DNA from: an uncultured Bacteroidales bacterium | GTDB lineage: Bacteria; Bacteroidota; Bacteroidia; Bacteroidales; Muribaculaceae | Reading direction: 5' to 3' | Assembly (NCBI GenBank): GCA_902792435.1 | Contig: CADAZN010000004.1 | Location: 1-64,000, forward strand | DNA: 64,000 nucleotides | Part shown: positions 52,067 through 61,196 of the stretch, piece by piece | How the letters are laid out: each line of letters begins with the position of its first letter | How positions within the stretch are numbered: position 1 is the first letter of the stretch | Translations under genes and position numbers: made by a program | Notes under the pieces: model-generated | What the model was told of the DNA's origin: nothing | What the model saw: the letters and a program-made list of their open reading frames with translations, nothing else | Database searches by the model: none

Positions 52067-53272
52067 ATGGATGCAATTATTAGACAAAGTTATCTTGATA
52101 AGATAGAGAAGTTTCTTGGTAAGGACTTTATTATTATCTTGACTGGTCAGCGACGTGTAGGGAAAAGCTATATTCTTCGCATGTTTAAAGATAAAGTCCA
52201 AACTGATGAGCAAACCAACATAATCTTTATTGACAAAGAGAAGAATGATTATGACAATATAAAGACCTATCAAGACCTTAATGCGCACATCGACGAGCGA
52301 TACAAAGAAAATAAGATCAATTATATTCTTATCGATGAGGTTCAAGACATTAAAGATTTTGAGAAATCGTTAAGGAGTTACTATGAAATTCCTAATATAG
52401 AAATAATTATTACTGGTTCAAACTCAATGATGCTCAGTAGCGACCTGAGTAACAGAATAGGCGGACGCTACAAGGAAATATATGTTCAGGCTTTGAGCTA
52501 TGAGGAGTTTATGCTATTCCATCAGTTGCCCGACTCCGACGACACTTTGGCATTATACATCCAGTTTGGTGGACTTCCTGGCTTGTTAAAAATTGGGCTT
52601 GATGAACAAGATGCAAGAGAATACCAAAAAGATGTATACAACACAGTATTATTGAAAGATGTGATAATGCGCAACTCTATTCGCAATGTTCCTTTTCTTG
52701 AAAATCTGGTGCGTTTCCTTTCCGATAATACAGGAAAAATATTCTCGGCAAACAGCATTTCAAAGTATATGGTATCACAAGGGCAAAGTATCACATCGTC
52801 GGCAATCATCAACTATATCAAAATTCTGTGTGATTCCTACATTATCCACAAGGTAAACCGGTATGACATTCATGGCAAAAAGCTATTTGAGAGCAACGAT
52901 AAGTATTATTTTGAGGATAATGGAATACGCAATGCCATAGTTGGAGGAACACGTGAAGGAGACATTGAGAAAGTCATTGAGAACATAGTTTATAATCATC
53001 TCATCCGTTTAGGATATGAAGTGAATGTTGGCAAATTGCGCGACCGAGAGATTGATTTTATTGCCCAAAAACCACAAGGGCATAAGGTGTATGTTCAAGT
53101 CTCATATATCATTGCCGACGAAGCAACTCGTAAGCGTGAATTCGGCAACCTTCGAGACATTAAAGATAATTATCCGAAATATGTCATCTCAACGACACCT
53201 TTACTCACCCAAAACGACGAGAACGGCATCACGCACCTACACCTAAGGAAATTCCTCACACAAGGACTATGA
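52067..53272 (+). CDS. AAA_14/DUF4143 family ATPase
   Basis: A 401-residue protein. The N-terminal AAA_14 ATPase has Walker A LTGQRRVGKSY (about residue 26) and Walker B YILIDEVQDI (about 87), plus the sensor-like ITGSNS. The C-terminal DUF4143 domain (about 195-380) contains YFEDNGIRNAIVGG and a restriction-endonuclease-like core (GYEVNVGKLRDREIDFIAQ with a D-x-D-type core and KVYVQVSY). Such proteins are numerous in Bacteroidota; the role is unknown and may be defence or toxin-like. Lower GC than neighbours suggests recent gain. Confidence 0.82.
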   Translation: MDAIIRQSYLDKIEKFLGKDFIIILTGQRRVGKSYILRMFKDKVQTDEQTNIIFIDKEKNDYDNIKTYQDLNAHIDERYKENKINYILIDEVQDIKDFEKSLRSYYEIPNIEIIITGSNSMMLSSDLSNRIGGRYKEIYVQALSYEEFMLFHQLPDSDDTLALYIQFGGLPGLLKIGLDEQDAREYQKDVYNTVLLKDVIMRNSIRNVPFLENLVRFLSDNTGKIFSANSISKYMVSQGQSITSSAIINYIKILCDSYIIHKVNRYDIHGKKLFESNDKYYFEDNGIRNAIVGGTREGDIEKVIENIVYNHLIRLGYEVNVGKLRDREIDFIAQKPQGHKVYVQVSYIIADEATRKREFGNLRDIKDNYPKYVISTTPLLTQNDENGITHLHLRKFLTQGL

Positions 53273-53453
53273 TTTCCCATTCTTTGTACACATTTTGCTA
53301 GACTGCTATTAATAGCCAAAATGCTAAAAACACAGCCTTTATGTTGGCAGTTTCGCAAAAAAGCAGTAATTTTACCGACTTATTTAAAATGCAGTGCTGG
53401 GCCTTATTGTAAACCTCGGCACCCAACAACATAGTTAATTTATTTATACACAA

Positions 53454-54566
53454 ATGAGTAACGACCGAAAAATACGTATAGGAATCACCCATGGCGACAC
53501 TAACGGAGTGGGCTATGAGGTTATTATGAAATGCTTTGCAAGCAACGACTTTTTGGAACTGTGCACGCCCATCATCTATGGGTCGAGCAAGATTATGAAC
53601 TACCACCGCAAGGCGCTTGGTATTCAGACCATCCAGCTTAACATCACACGCAATGCTGGATATGTAAAAGAGAACAGTGTCAACCTTGTAGACGTCATCA
53701 ACGAGGATGTGAAAATAGACCTTGGACAAGCTGGGAAACAAGCTGGAAAGGTTGCCTTCATGGCCCTCGAAGCTGCAGTGAGCGATCTCAAGAAGGGTGT
53801 TATCGACGTTCTAGTCACCGCGCCTATCAACAAGGAGAACATTCACAGCGAGGAGTTCTCGTTCCCTGGACACACCGAATATCTCGAAGCAAGCTTGGGC
53901 GAAGGAGAAAAAGCGCTGATGATATTGTGCAGCGACAAACTCAGAGTGGCTCTCGTGACAACTCACTTGCCAATTGCCCAAGTGGCAAGCGCTATCAACA
54001 AGAACCTTATTGTTGAAAAACTCAAGGCCTTTGACGCCTCGCTTCAACAAGACTTCAATATCCAAAAACCACGCATCGCTGTTCTGGGCCTCAACCCCCA
54101 CTGTGGCGACAACGGCGTGATAGGCAACGAAGAGAAAGAAATCATTGGACCTGCAATACAGGAAGCCAATGAAAACAACGTCCTTTGCTTTGGTCCCTAT
54201 GCTGCCGATGGATTCTTTGGCAACGGTCAGTATCGCCGATTTGACGGTGTGCTAGCCATGTATCACGACCAAGGACTCGCACCATTTAAAGTCATATCGA
54301 TGGACGACGGAGTTAACGTCACTGCAGGGCTGCCCTATGTGCGCACTAGCCCTGACCACGGAACAGGCTATGACATCGCAGGTCAAGGAATTGCCAACGA
54401 GCAATCGATGCGCCAGGCAATCTACACCGCCATCGACATCTTCCGCAACCGCAAGAACTGGGACGAGATGCACAAAAACCCTCTCAAGAAGCAATACTTT
54501 GACAAAGGTAAAGATAACGTGGTTCTTGATCTCACCAAAATAGAAGACGAGGAACCGTTAGGATAA
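53454..54566 (+). CDS. pdxA: 4-hydroxythreonine-4-phosphate dehydrogenase
   Basis: A 370-residue enzyme of pyridoxal-phosphate synthesis. GITHGDTNGVGYEV, VTAPINKENIHSEEFSFPGHTEYL, the metal-binding His in MYHDQGLAPFK, and TSPDHGTGYDIAGQG are the family signatures. It oxidises 4-phosphohydroxy-L-threonine. It stands 90 bp upstream of the inositol-lipid-like genes, separated by a repeat. Confidence 0.95.
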   Translation: MSNDRKIRIGITHGDTNGVGYEVIMKCFASNDFLELCTPIIYGSSKIMNYHRKALGIQTIQLNITRNAGYVKENSVNLVDVINEDVKIDLGQAGKQAGKVAFMALEAAVSDLKKGVIDVLVTAPINKENIHSEEFSFPGHTEYLEASLGEGEKALMILCSDKLRVALVTTHLPIAQVASAINKNLIVEKLKAFDASLQQDFNIQKPRIAVLGLNPHCGDNGVIGNEEKEIIGPAIQEANENNVLCFGPYAADGFFGNGQYRRFDGVLAMYHDQGLAPFKVISMDDGVNVTAGLPYVRTSPDHGTGYDIAGQGIANEQSMRQAIYTAIDIFRNRKNWDEMHKNPLKKQYFDKGKDNVVLDLTKIEDEEPLG

Positions 54567-54612
54567 TGCATAATGCACAATTCATAATGCACAATTCATA
54601 ATTGATAATGCA
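54566..54612. repeat. Tandem AATGCACAATTCAT repeats
   Basis: About three copies of a CATAATGCACAATT unit follow the pdxA stop. The unit recurs in the window at 21902, 25119, 29490 and 47206. Confidence 0.7.
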
Positions 54613-54656
54613 GGATGAGTATCATCTTCAATAAACGATAAACGAATAACGAAACA

Positions 54657-55370
54657 ATGCACTACGCGATAATAGCAGCCGGCGAGGGTTCAAGACTCGC
54701 ACAAGAAGGCGTTGAAAAGCCAAAACCACTCGTTGAACTAAATGGCGAGCCAATGGTGATGCGACTGATGAATATTTTCAGGCGTTGCAATGCCGAGAGC
54801 ATATCAATCATTATCAACGACTTCATGCCCGAGGTAAGGCAATTCCTCGACAACATTGAGATTGACATTCCTCTAAACGTTGTTGTTAAGTCTACCCCAA
54901 GTTCCATGCACAGTTTTTGGGAGCTCAGCAAGGTGATGAAACCTGGAAAATTCTGCCTCACAACAGTCGACACCATTTTCCGTGAAGACGATTTCGCACG
55001 CTACATCGCAGCTTTTGAAGCCGATGACAAACACGATGGGATGTGGGCTGTGACACCATTCATTGAGGATGAAAAGCCTTTATATGTTGACGTGGACCGC
55101 CGCATGAACATCAAGGCGTTTTGCGACAAGCCTTTTGACGGCGCTAAATATGTGTCGGGAGGCGTCTACGCCATGAGCGACAAAGCGTTCCCCATACTTG
55201 ACCAATGTATCGAGAAGGGCATATCCAGGATGCGCAATTTCCAACGGGCCCTCATCGAAAATGGAATGAAACTCAAAGCTTATAGCATAGACAAAATTAT
55301 TGACGTGGACCACGCCAGCGACATTGCCGTGGCTCAAGAATTCATAAAATCAGGAGAAACTGAAATCTAA
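54657..55370 (+). CDS. Sugar/inositol-phosphate nucleotidyltransferase-like protein
   Basis: A 237-residue NTP-transferase fold. IIAAGEGSRLAQEGVEKPKPLVELNG is the nucleotide-binding start, TTVDTIF the metal site, and FCDKPFDGAKYVSGGVYAM and VDHASDIAVA later landmarks. In hyperthermophiles an enzyme of this type makes CDP-inositol from inositol-1-phosphate. Here it is first in a run with ATP-grasp, CDP-alcohol transferase and HAD genes, and an inositol-phosphate synthase is nearby, so a CTP:inositol-phosphate cytidylyltransferase role is a reasonable inference, not proven. Confidence 0.8.
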   Translation: MHYAIIAAGEGSRLAQEGVEKPKPLVELNGEPMVMRLMNIFRRCNAESISIIINDFMPEVRQFLDNIEIDIPLNVVVKSTPSSMHSFWELSKVMKPGKFCLTTVDTIFREDDFARYIAAFEADDKHDGMWAVTPFIEDEKPLYVDVDRRMNIKAFCDKPFDGAKYVSGGVYAMSDKAFPILDQCIEKGISRMRNFQRALIENGMKLKAYSIDKIIDVDHASDIAVAQEFIKSGETEI

Positions 55371-55403
55371 TCTCTGAAATCTGATAACTAACATCTATAT
55401 AAT

Positions 55404-56264
55404 ATGGCCGATATTAACATTGCGGGGGTGATGAGGGCAGGCGCCTATTCACCCAATCACATAGGAAACGACACAGCAATCTTCAACGCGGTTGCCGAAC
55501 AACTGCGCAAGCGAGGATGCATTGTAAACACCTATAGCGAGGAGCAGTTCAACAACAACGAAATCAAGGAGGATATCATAATGAACATGTGCCGTGAGCA
55601 CAGTTCCATTCTCAAACTGCAACGTCTCGAGAACGAAGGCAAGCTTGTCATCAACTCGGGATTTGGCATCGAGAACTGCACGCGCGAGCGCATGACACGC
55701 ATTCTGCTTGGCAACGATATCCCCTACCCCGACAGCATTATCGTCAATACCGACGAGGTGGTTAAAGACCGACTCGAGAGAAGTGGATTCCAAAGCTGCT
55801 GGATTAAGCGAGGCGACTTCCATGCCATGCACAAGGAGGACGTAAGCTACGTGCGACACAGCGAGGAAGCACAAGAGGTGCTGCAAGAGTACTTCCTGCG
55901 CGGCATCAAGCGCGCCGTTATCAACGTTCATCTTGTGGGAGACCTCATCAAGTTCTACGGTGTGAGAGGCACCAACTACTTCTTCTGGTTCTATCCCTTT
56001 GATGAAGGACACAGCAAGTATGGCCATGAGGTAATCAACGGCAAGTCACAGGGGCTTAAGTTTGACCTCAAGCACCTGAAGCACATATGCAACCGCGCCG
56101 CCGACGAGCTCAACATCGAGATATATGGTGGCGACTGCATCGTAGGTCCCGAGGGTGATGTAAAAATCATCGACTTCAATGACTGGCCAAGCTTTGCGCC
56201 CTGCCGCAATGAAGCCGCGCCTCACATTGCCAAGCGCATCATCAACATCATCAAGAGCCGCTGA
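55404..56264 (+). CDS. ATP-grasp family enzyme in inositol-lipid-like cluster
   Basis: A 286-residue soluble protein. The central and C-terminal parts look like an ATP-grasp fold (about 100-280): SCWIKRGDFHAMHKEDV as the ATP-binding lysine region, RAVINVHLVGDLIKFYGV, and the metal-binding end IYGGDCIVGPEGDVKIIDFNDWPSF. ATP-grasp enzymes ligate carboxylates to amines or thiols, but the fold also covers eukaryotic inositol 1,3,4-trisphosphate 5/6-kinase, so an inositol-phosphate kinase is one possibility. It sits 33 bp after the nucleotidyltransferase gene and 79 bp before the CDP-alcohol transferase gene. Confidence 0.72.
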   Translation: MADINIAGVMRAGAYSPNHIGNDTAIFNAVAEQLRKRGCIVNTYSEEQFNNNEIKEDIIMNMCREHSSILKLQRLENEGKLVINSGFGIENCTRERMTRILLGNDIPYPDSIIVNTDEVVKDRLERSGFQSCWIKRGDFHAMHKEDVSYVRHSEEAQEVLQEYFLRGIKRAVINVHLVGDLIKFYGVRGTNYFFWFYPFDEGHSKYGHEVINGKSQGLKFDLKHLKHICNRAADELNIEIYGGDCIVGPEGDVKIIDFNDWPSFAPCRNEAAPHIAKRIINIIKSR

Positions 56265-56343
56265 TTCACAATTCAGCAACCCACAAATATAGATCCAGAA
56301 ATACTAGAAAAAACGAAACAACAACAAACGAACAACGATAATA

Positions 56344-57312
56344 ATGAATTTCAAGGAATTAAAAGAACAATATAATCAATCGCTCAAATCGATGGACACC
56401 GAGGAGCACATTGACCTGTGGTTCTATAGGCCACTAGGCTTTGCATGGGCTACCCTTTTCGCCAAACTTGGAATCTCACCAAACATAGTGACAATAGCAT
56501 CCATCTTTTTAGGTGTGGGAGGTGGCATTCTGCTCTACTTCGGAGCACAACCTTACATTTGGCTCAACTATGTGGGAATTTTCCTCATCATCTGGGCTAA
56601 CACCTATGACAGCGCCGATGGACAGCTGGCACGACTCACCAAGCAGTACTCGCAGATTGGACGCATCCTAGACGGAGTGAGCGGAGACCTGTGGTTCTTT
56701 GCCATCTACTTCGCGCTCGTCTTCCGCGAGTTACACTTTGGCGACGCTTGGTTGGGCGATTTCTTCATGCAGTCGCAGAACCACTGGATTATATGGACAA
56801 TAGCTATCGCAGCTGGTGTGAGCCATGCGCTGCAGTGCGCCATGGCCGACTACTACCGCCAGTTCCATCTCTACTTCCTCAAGGGCGAGAGTGGCAGCGA
56901 ACTTGAGAGCACCGAGAAGCTCGATGAGCAAATCAAGCAGTCATCGGGTTTCAAGCGATTGACAATGTTCTTCTACCGCAACTACACCGCTAACCAAGAG
57001 CGCCTGACACCTGCCATGCAGCGCCTGCGCCGCGAGCTCAAGAAGCAGTTTGGTGATCAAATGGCACCACAGCAGTTCCGCGACGACTTCCGCAAACTGA
57101 GCTTGCCACTGATGAAGTATACCAACATGCTCACCTTCAACACCCGCACCATTGCGATGTTCATCTCGGTGATTGTACGCATCCCTTGGCTATACTTCGC
57201 CTTTGAGCTCATCGTGCTCAACACCATGCTTATCTACATGATTTGCCGTCACGAGCGCCTTTGCAAGAAACTCACCGCCGACCTCCAAGCTGGCAAATAC
57301 AGTGATAAGTAA
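56344..57312 (+). CDS. CDP-alcohol phosphatidyltransferase family protein
   Basis: A 322-residue membrane protein with about six membrane segments. The family motif is DSADGQLARLTKQYSQIGRI followed by LDGVSGD. The first three Asp residues (89, 92, 110) fit, but position 114 is Gly and the Asp is at 115, one residue later than in the standard signature. A soluble helical insert (about 190-250) separates the last membrane segments. The family transfers phosphoalcohol groups to lipid or inositol acceptors; with the neighbouring genes, phosphatidylinositol-type headgroup synthesis is likely. Confidence 0.82.
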   Translation: MNFKELKEQYNQSLKSMDTEEHIDLWFYRPLGFAWATLFAKLGISPNIVTIASIFLGVGGGILLYFGAQPYIWLNYVGIFLIIWANTYDSADGQLARLTKQYSQIGRILDGVSGDLWFFAIYFALVFRELHFGDAWLGDFFMQSQNHWIIWTIAIAAGVSHALQCAMADYYRQFHLYFLKGESGSELESTEKLDEQIKQSSGFKRLTMFFYRNYTANQERLTPAMQRLRRELKKQFGDQMAPQQFRDDFRKLSLPLMKYTNMLTFNTRTIAMFISVIVRIPWLYFAFELIVLNTMLIYMICRHERLCKKLTADLQAGKYSDK

Positions 57313-57348
57313 AAAGTGTTAAGCAACAAGAACTGTGAACTCTCAACT

Positions 57349-58065
57349 ATGAACTCTGAACTAATCAAGGGCATAATCTTCGACTATGGCGGCACAATTG
57401 ACAGCCGCGGCATTCACTGGAGCGAAGTTATTTGGGACGGATACTGCGACGCCGGCATACCCGTTACCAAGGAGCAGTTCCGCGACAGCTACGTAATGGC
57501 CGAGCGTGAACTCGCGCGAGTGCGCCACATACTCCCCAATGACAACTTCCATGATCTGCTACTCAAGAAGATGCGCATCGAGCTGCAAGATATTGTTGAC
57601 AAGGGGCATTTGCAATGCGATGACATCGAGCCCTTGGCACAGCAAGTAGCACAATATTGCTACGATGCCGCACGTTCCAGCATTGAGGAGGCGCGCCCAA
57701 CGCTTGAGCTCCTGAGCCAACACTATCCAATGATGCTTGTGAGCAACTTCTACGGCAACGTCGACAGCGTGCTGCGCGACTTCGACCTGCGCAAATATTT
57801 CAAAGGTGTGATAGAGAGCGCTGTGGTGGGAGTGCGCAAACCCAACCCCGTGATTTTCAAATTAGGAGTTGACGTCCTTGAGATGGAGCCCAGCGAGGTT
57901 CTCGTTGTGGGTGACAGCCTAAAGAAGGACATCCTCCCCGCCGAGTCCTTAGGATGCCAAGTTCTATGGCTCAAAGGCAAAGGGTGGACCGCCGATGAAG
58001 ATGCACAGACCCATCCCAACACAATCAAGACACTCTCGGAAGTGCTTCAAGCATTTAACCTGTAA
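57349..58065 (+). CDS. HAD-superfamily hydrolase
   Basis: A 238-residue protein with HAD motif I FDYGGTIDSRG, motif II LVSNFYG, motif III Lys in VVGVRKPNP and motif IV VVGDSLKKDI. The residue two after the nucleophile is Gly instead of the usual Asp, as in some HAD subfamilies. I start it at ATG 57349; a GTG 33 bp upstream is in frame but lies in a simple GAACTCT repeat. In this cluster it could be the phosphatase that removes a phosphate from an inositol-phosphate lipid. Confidence 0.78.
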   Translation: MNSELIKGIIFDYGGTIDSRGIHWSEVIWDGYCDAGIPVTKEQFRDSYVMAERELARVRHILPNDNFHDLLLKKMRIELQDIVDKGHLQCDDIEPLAQQVAQYCYDAARSSIEEARPTLELLSQHYPMMLVSNFYGNVDSVLRDFDLRKYFKGVIESAVVGVRKPNPVIFKLGVDVLEMEPSEVLVVGDSLKKDILPAESLGCQVLWLKGKGWTADEDAQTHPNTIKTLSEVLQAFNL

Positions 58066-58077
58066 ACTCTAAAACTC

Positions 58078-58845
58078 ATGAATATCAAACTCCACACTCC
58101 TAAGAGCCTGCAAACTGGTAGCGGCATGACTTCAATTAAACAATTTTTGCTTGCACTTCTTGCCACGACCATTTCGATTGTACTCACTTTTGGTACTGCT
58201 GCCATCATCGAGAACCACAAGAAAAAAACAGCCAAGAAAGAAATGGTGATGATGGTCTTAAACGACTTTGACAAGACAATAGAGGTTGTAGAGAACATAG
58301 ACTCCGGACTGTGCGAATGTAGACGTTTGCAGCGGGAAATTGCGATTCATCCCGAGCAGTATGATAGCCTGAGCAAATATCTTATTCAAGAGATGAAAGA
58401 TTGGAATATTGTGGAATTTATTGAGACTACCGAAAGAATCTTCTCTACCAGCATTGAGACATTCAATACGATTGGCGATGTCAACTTTGTCAATGAAGTC
58501 TCCGATTTCTATTTATGTCGACGTAAATATAAAGAAGAGATGATAGACCATCTCAAAGAGAATGTGACTTATAAGGATATTAGCTCATCATTAAAGTCAC
58601 TCATGAGCATCGAATTCCCAGAATATGCTTTAATGAATAGCACTTTCTTGTCGGACATGAAGGCATACCGTGACAGGTGTATGCAAATGATGAACATTAG
58701 CCAAGAAGACTTGGCTAAATTCAGCGAGCAACATACGAGCAAAAAAGCCGACGCCGACCGAGCTGCAATTAAAGAAAAGTTGATGAAAGAATATTTTGAA
58801 CATCAAGAGGCACTTGAACAAGCAAGGGAAAAGCTTAACGACTGA
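58078..58845 (+). CDS. Membrane-anchored protein of unknown function
   Basis: A 255-residue protein with one N-terminal membrane segment (about 22-45) followed by a helical, charged domain. The NHKKK stretch after the membrane segment and the general layout resemble Bacteroidota DUF6090-like proteins, but I cannot assign it. It follows the HAD gene by 12 bp and precedes a terminator, so it is the last gene of the run. Confidence 0.6.
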   Translation: MNIKLHTPKSLQTGSGMTSIKQFLLALLATTISIVLTFGTAAIIENHKKKTAKKEMVMMVLNDFDKTIEVVENIDSGLCECRRLQREIAIHPEQYDSLSKYLIQEMKDWNIVEFIETTERIFSTSIETFNTIGDVNFVNEVSDFYLCRRKYKEEMIDHLKENVTYKDISSSLKSLMSIEFPEYALMNSTFLSDMKAYRDRCMQMMNISQEDLAKFSEQHTSKKADADRAAIKEKLMKEYFEHQEALEQAREKLND

Positions 58846-58894
58846 GGACATATCCCCTCAAAAGGAGGACATTTAGGAACTAACTTAATCAAAC

Positions 58895-58934
58895 AAAAAA
58901 AGCAAAGACATAATTGTTGTCTTTGCTTTTTTTG
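58895..58934. terminator. Rho-independent terminator
   Basis: A 14-15 bp perfect stem (58896-58910 with 58918-58932) with A-run and T-run ends the gene run and separates it from the inositol-phosphate synthase gene. Confidence 0.88.
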
Positions 58935-59220
58935 TTATGGACAATTACTATGAATTGCGCATAGCTTTAAACCTTCTAAGTTGTCTCACGTCTAAAAGGT
59001 ATTGCAATAAAGAAGAAAAAAAGAGTAAGACATTTCAATCGATTGACCAGACACTAACCCCAAAAAGGGTACAAAAAAAACGGCTTTTGACCGCAAAAAC
59101 TGCGAGGTAGCATTTTAGTTTATTAACTATAAAACACTATTTATATGTGAAAATTAGGTTAAATTCACCAAAACACAGCATCGTTGTGTATATTTAACTA
59201 TTAAAGTTCATTAAATCCTT
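58935..59220. other. Intergenic stretch upstream of the inositol-phosphate synthase gene
   Basis: AT-rich, no ORF or stable structure recognised. It is unusually long for this genome region and could hold regulatory sites. Confidence 0.4.
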
Positions 59221-59249
59221 TTGTGGTTTAGAAAAAGGTAGTACTTTTA
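59221..59249 (+). promoter_or_regulatory. Possible promoter of the inositol-phosphate synthase gene
   Basis: TTG (59221-59223) and TACTTTTA (59242-59249), 18 bp apart; the -7 box differs from consensus at the last base. Confidence 0.35.
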
Positions 59250-59321
59250 CACGCTTTTTTCGTTGAAAAATGCAAAAACGAGACTAATAACTAACAGAAA
59301 TATAACATTAATTAATTTACT

Positions 59322-60629
59322 ATGAGTAATCCAAATGTAAAACCTGCTACCGGCAAATTAGGTATCATGGTAGTTGGTCTGGGTGCAGTGAGCACCACAT
59401 TCATGACTGGTGTCATGATGGCACGCAAGGGTCTGGCAAAGCCTGTTGGCTCAATGACTCAGTACGACAAAATCCGCGTTGGTCGCGGCGAGAACAAGAA
59501 ATATCTACATTACAAAGACATCGTTCCCCTGGCAAAGCTTGACGACATCGTATTTGCTGCTTGGGACGTATATCCCGCTAATGCCTATGAGAGTGCCATC
59601 AACGCTGAGGTGCTCAAAGAGAAAGACATCGAGCCCGTAAAGGACGAATTGCTCAAGATTAAGCCCCTCAAGGCAGCTTTTGACAAGAACTATGCAAAGC
59701 GCCTCGATGGCGATAACGTAAAGCAATGCAAGGACCGTTGGGACATGATGGAGCAAGTGCGTGAGGACATCCGCAACTTCAAGAAAGAGACTGGCGTTGA
59801 CCGCGTTGTAGTACTCTGGGCTGCATCAACCGAGATTTACGTAGCTCCCGACAAGAACGTACATTATAAACTTGACCAGCTCGAGGCTGCCATGAAGGCT
59901 AACGATGTTGACCACATCTCGCCATCTATGTGCTATGCCTATGCAGCACTCAAGGAGGGCTGCCCATTCATCATGGGTGCTCCTAACACCACCGTTGACA
60001 TCCCCGCTATGTGGCAACTGAGCGACGAGACCAAGGTGCCCATCGCAGGTAAGGACTTCAAGACTGGCCAAACTCTCGTTAAGAGTGGTTTCGCTCCTAT
60101 CATCGGCGCCCGCATGCTCGGCATGAGCGGTTGGTTCTCAACCAACATCCTGGGTAACCGTGACGGACTCGTACTTGACGAGCCAGCAAACTTCCGTACT
60201 AAAGAGGTGAGCAAGCTCTCTACTCTCGAGTCAATCCTCGTAGCCGAGGATCAGCCCGATCTTTACAGCGACATCTTCCACAAAGTGCGCATCAACTACT
60301 ACCCACCTCGCAACGACAACAAAGAGGGCTGGGACAACATCGACATCTTTGGTTGGATGGGCTATCCAATGCAGATCAAGATCAACTTCCTGTGCCGCGA
60401 CTCTATCTTGGCAGCTCCCCTCTGCCTCGACCTGTGCTTGCTCATGGACCTTGCTCACCGCGCCGGCCGCTATGGCACTCAGCGCTTCCTGAGCTTCTTC
60501 CTCAAGAGCCCACAGCACGACTACACAGTTGACGAGGTTCCCGTTAACCACCTGTTCCAGCAGCACACAATGCTGAAGAACGCCATCCGCGAGATGGGCG
60601 GTTACGAGGCCGACGAGGAAATCGATTAA
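59322..60629 (+). CDS. ino1: myo-Inositol-1(3)-phosphate synthase
   Basis: A 435-residue NAD-dependent enzyme converting glucose-6-phosphate to inositol phosphate. The Rossmann motif is VVGLGAVSTTFMTGV; GKDFKTGQTLVKSGFAP, LGMSGWFSTNILGNRDG and DSILAAPLCLDLCLLMDLA are family landmarks including the catalytic Lys residues. It supplies inositol phosphate for the lipid-type genes at 54657-58065, although it has its own transcript behind a terminator. Confidence 0.95.
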   Translation: MSNPNVKPATGKLGIMVVGLGAVSTTFMTGVMMARKGLAKPVGSMTQYDKIRVGRGENKKYLHYKDIVPLAKLDDIVFAAWDVYPANAYESAINAEVLKEKDIEPVKDELLKIKPLKAAFDKNYAKRLDGDNVKQCKDRWDMMEQVREDIRNFKKETGVDRVVVLWAASTEIYVAPDKNVHYKLDQLEAAMKANDVDHISPSMCYAYAALKEGCPFIMGAPNTTVDIPAMWQLSDETKVPIAGKDFKTGQTLVKSGFAPIIGARMLGMSGWFSTNILGNRDGLVLDEPANFRTKEVSKLSTLESILVAEDQPDLYSDIFHKVRINYYPPRNDNKEGWDNIDIFGWMGYPMQIKINFLCRDSILAAPLCLDLCLLMDLAHRAGRYGTQRFLSFFLKSPQHDYTVDEVPVNHLFQQHTMLKNAIREMGGYEADEEID

Positions 60630-60756
60630 TCACCGAAGCAACACTAACTTCCTAAATATTTGGGTGAGCCTCCCACTCCACAGTGCGAGGCTCACTTTTT
60701 CAAAAAATAAGACCAATTGGTTACGAATCCATCGCAACCATCAACCGACTACTAAA

Positions 60757-61092
60757 ATGTCTTTTACCGATCAAGAAAAAATCGCTATTGTCAGCCTGCT
60801 TATCGAAATGGCAAATGCCGACAACATCATAGCCTATGAGGAGATGATAACCATCAACCTCATTTGTCGCAGGCTCGAGATTGACCACAACTCATTTGTT
60901 GTGGGCCACGGACTAAAGTGCGAGCATGCCATCGAGGTTCTCAAATCCATGAACGATGACAAGAAGCTCCAGCTAGCCAACATGATGGTTGAAATCATCG
61001 ACAGCGACAACCAAGTTGATGACAACGAGATTGCGCTGCTCAACCACGCCTGCAAGAGAATAGGGATCGAAGATTTGCTACAACAATCTTAA
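60757..61092 (+). CDS. TerB-like protein
   Basis: A 111-residue soluble helical protein of the TerB/DjlA-N type: LIEMANADNIIAYEEMITINLI and MVEIIDSDNQVDDNEIALLNHAC are the paired acidic helical units. TerB domains are linked to membrane stress and metal responses. The frame is open from 60664 but the family region begins at the ATG at 60757. Confidence 0.8.
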   Translation: MSFTDQEKIAIVSLLIEMANADNIIAYEEMITINLICRRLEIDHNSFVVGHGLKCEHAIEVLKSMNDDKKLQLANMMVEIIDSDNQVDDNEIALLNHACKRIGIEDLLQQS

Positions 61093-61135
61093 CAGCGAGA
61101 CATTACTTTTTTTAATAAAATTATGTGCTCTTTTT

Positions 61136-61167
61136 TTTGAATTTCTCAACTAAAACACATAATTTTG
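61136..61167 (+). promoter_or_regulatory. Promoter of the 61197 lipoprotein gene
   Basis: TTTG (61136-61139) and TAATTTTG (61160-61167) are 20 bp apart; this excludes the upstream in-frame start at 61125. Confidence 0.55.
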
Positions 61168-61196
61168 CACTCTGTTCACTGACAAGACACCACAGA

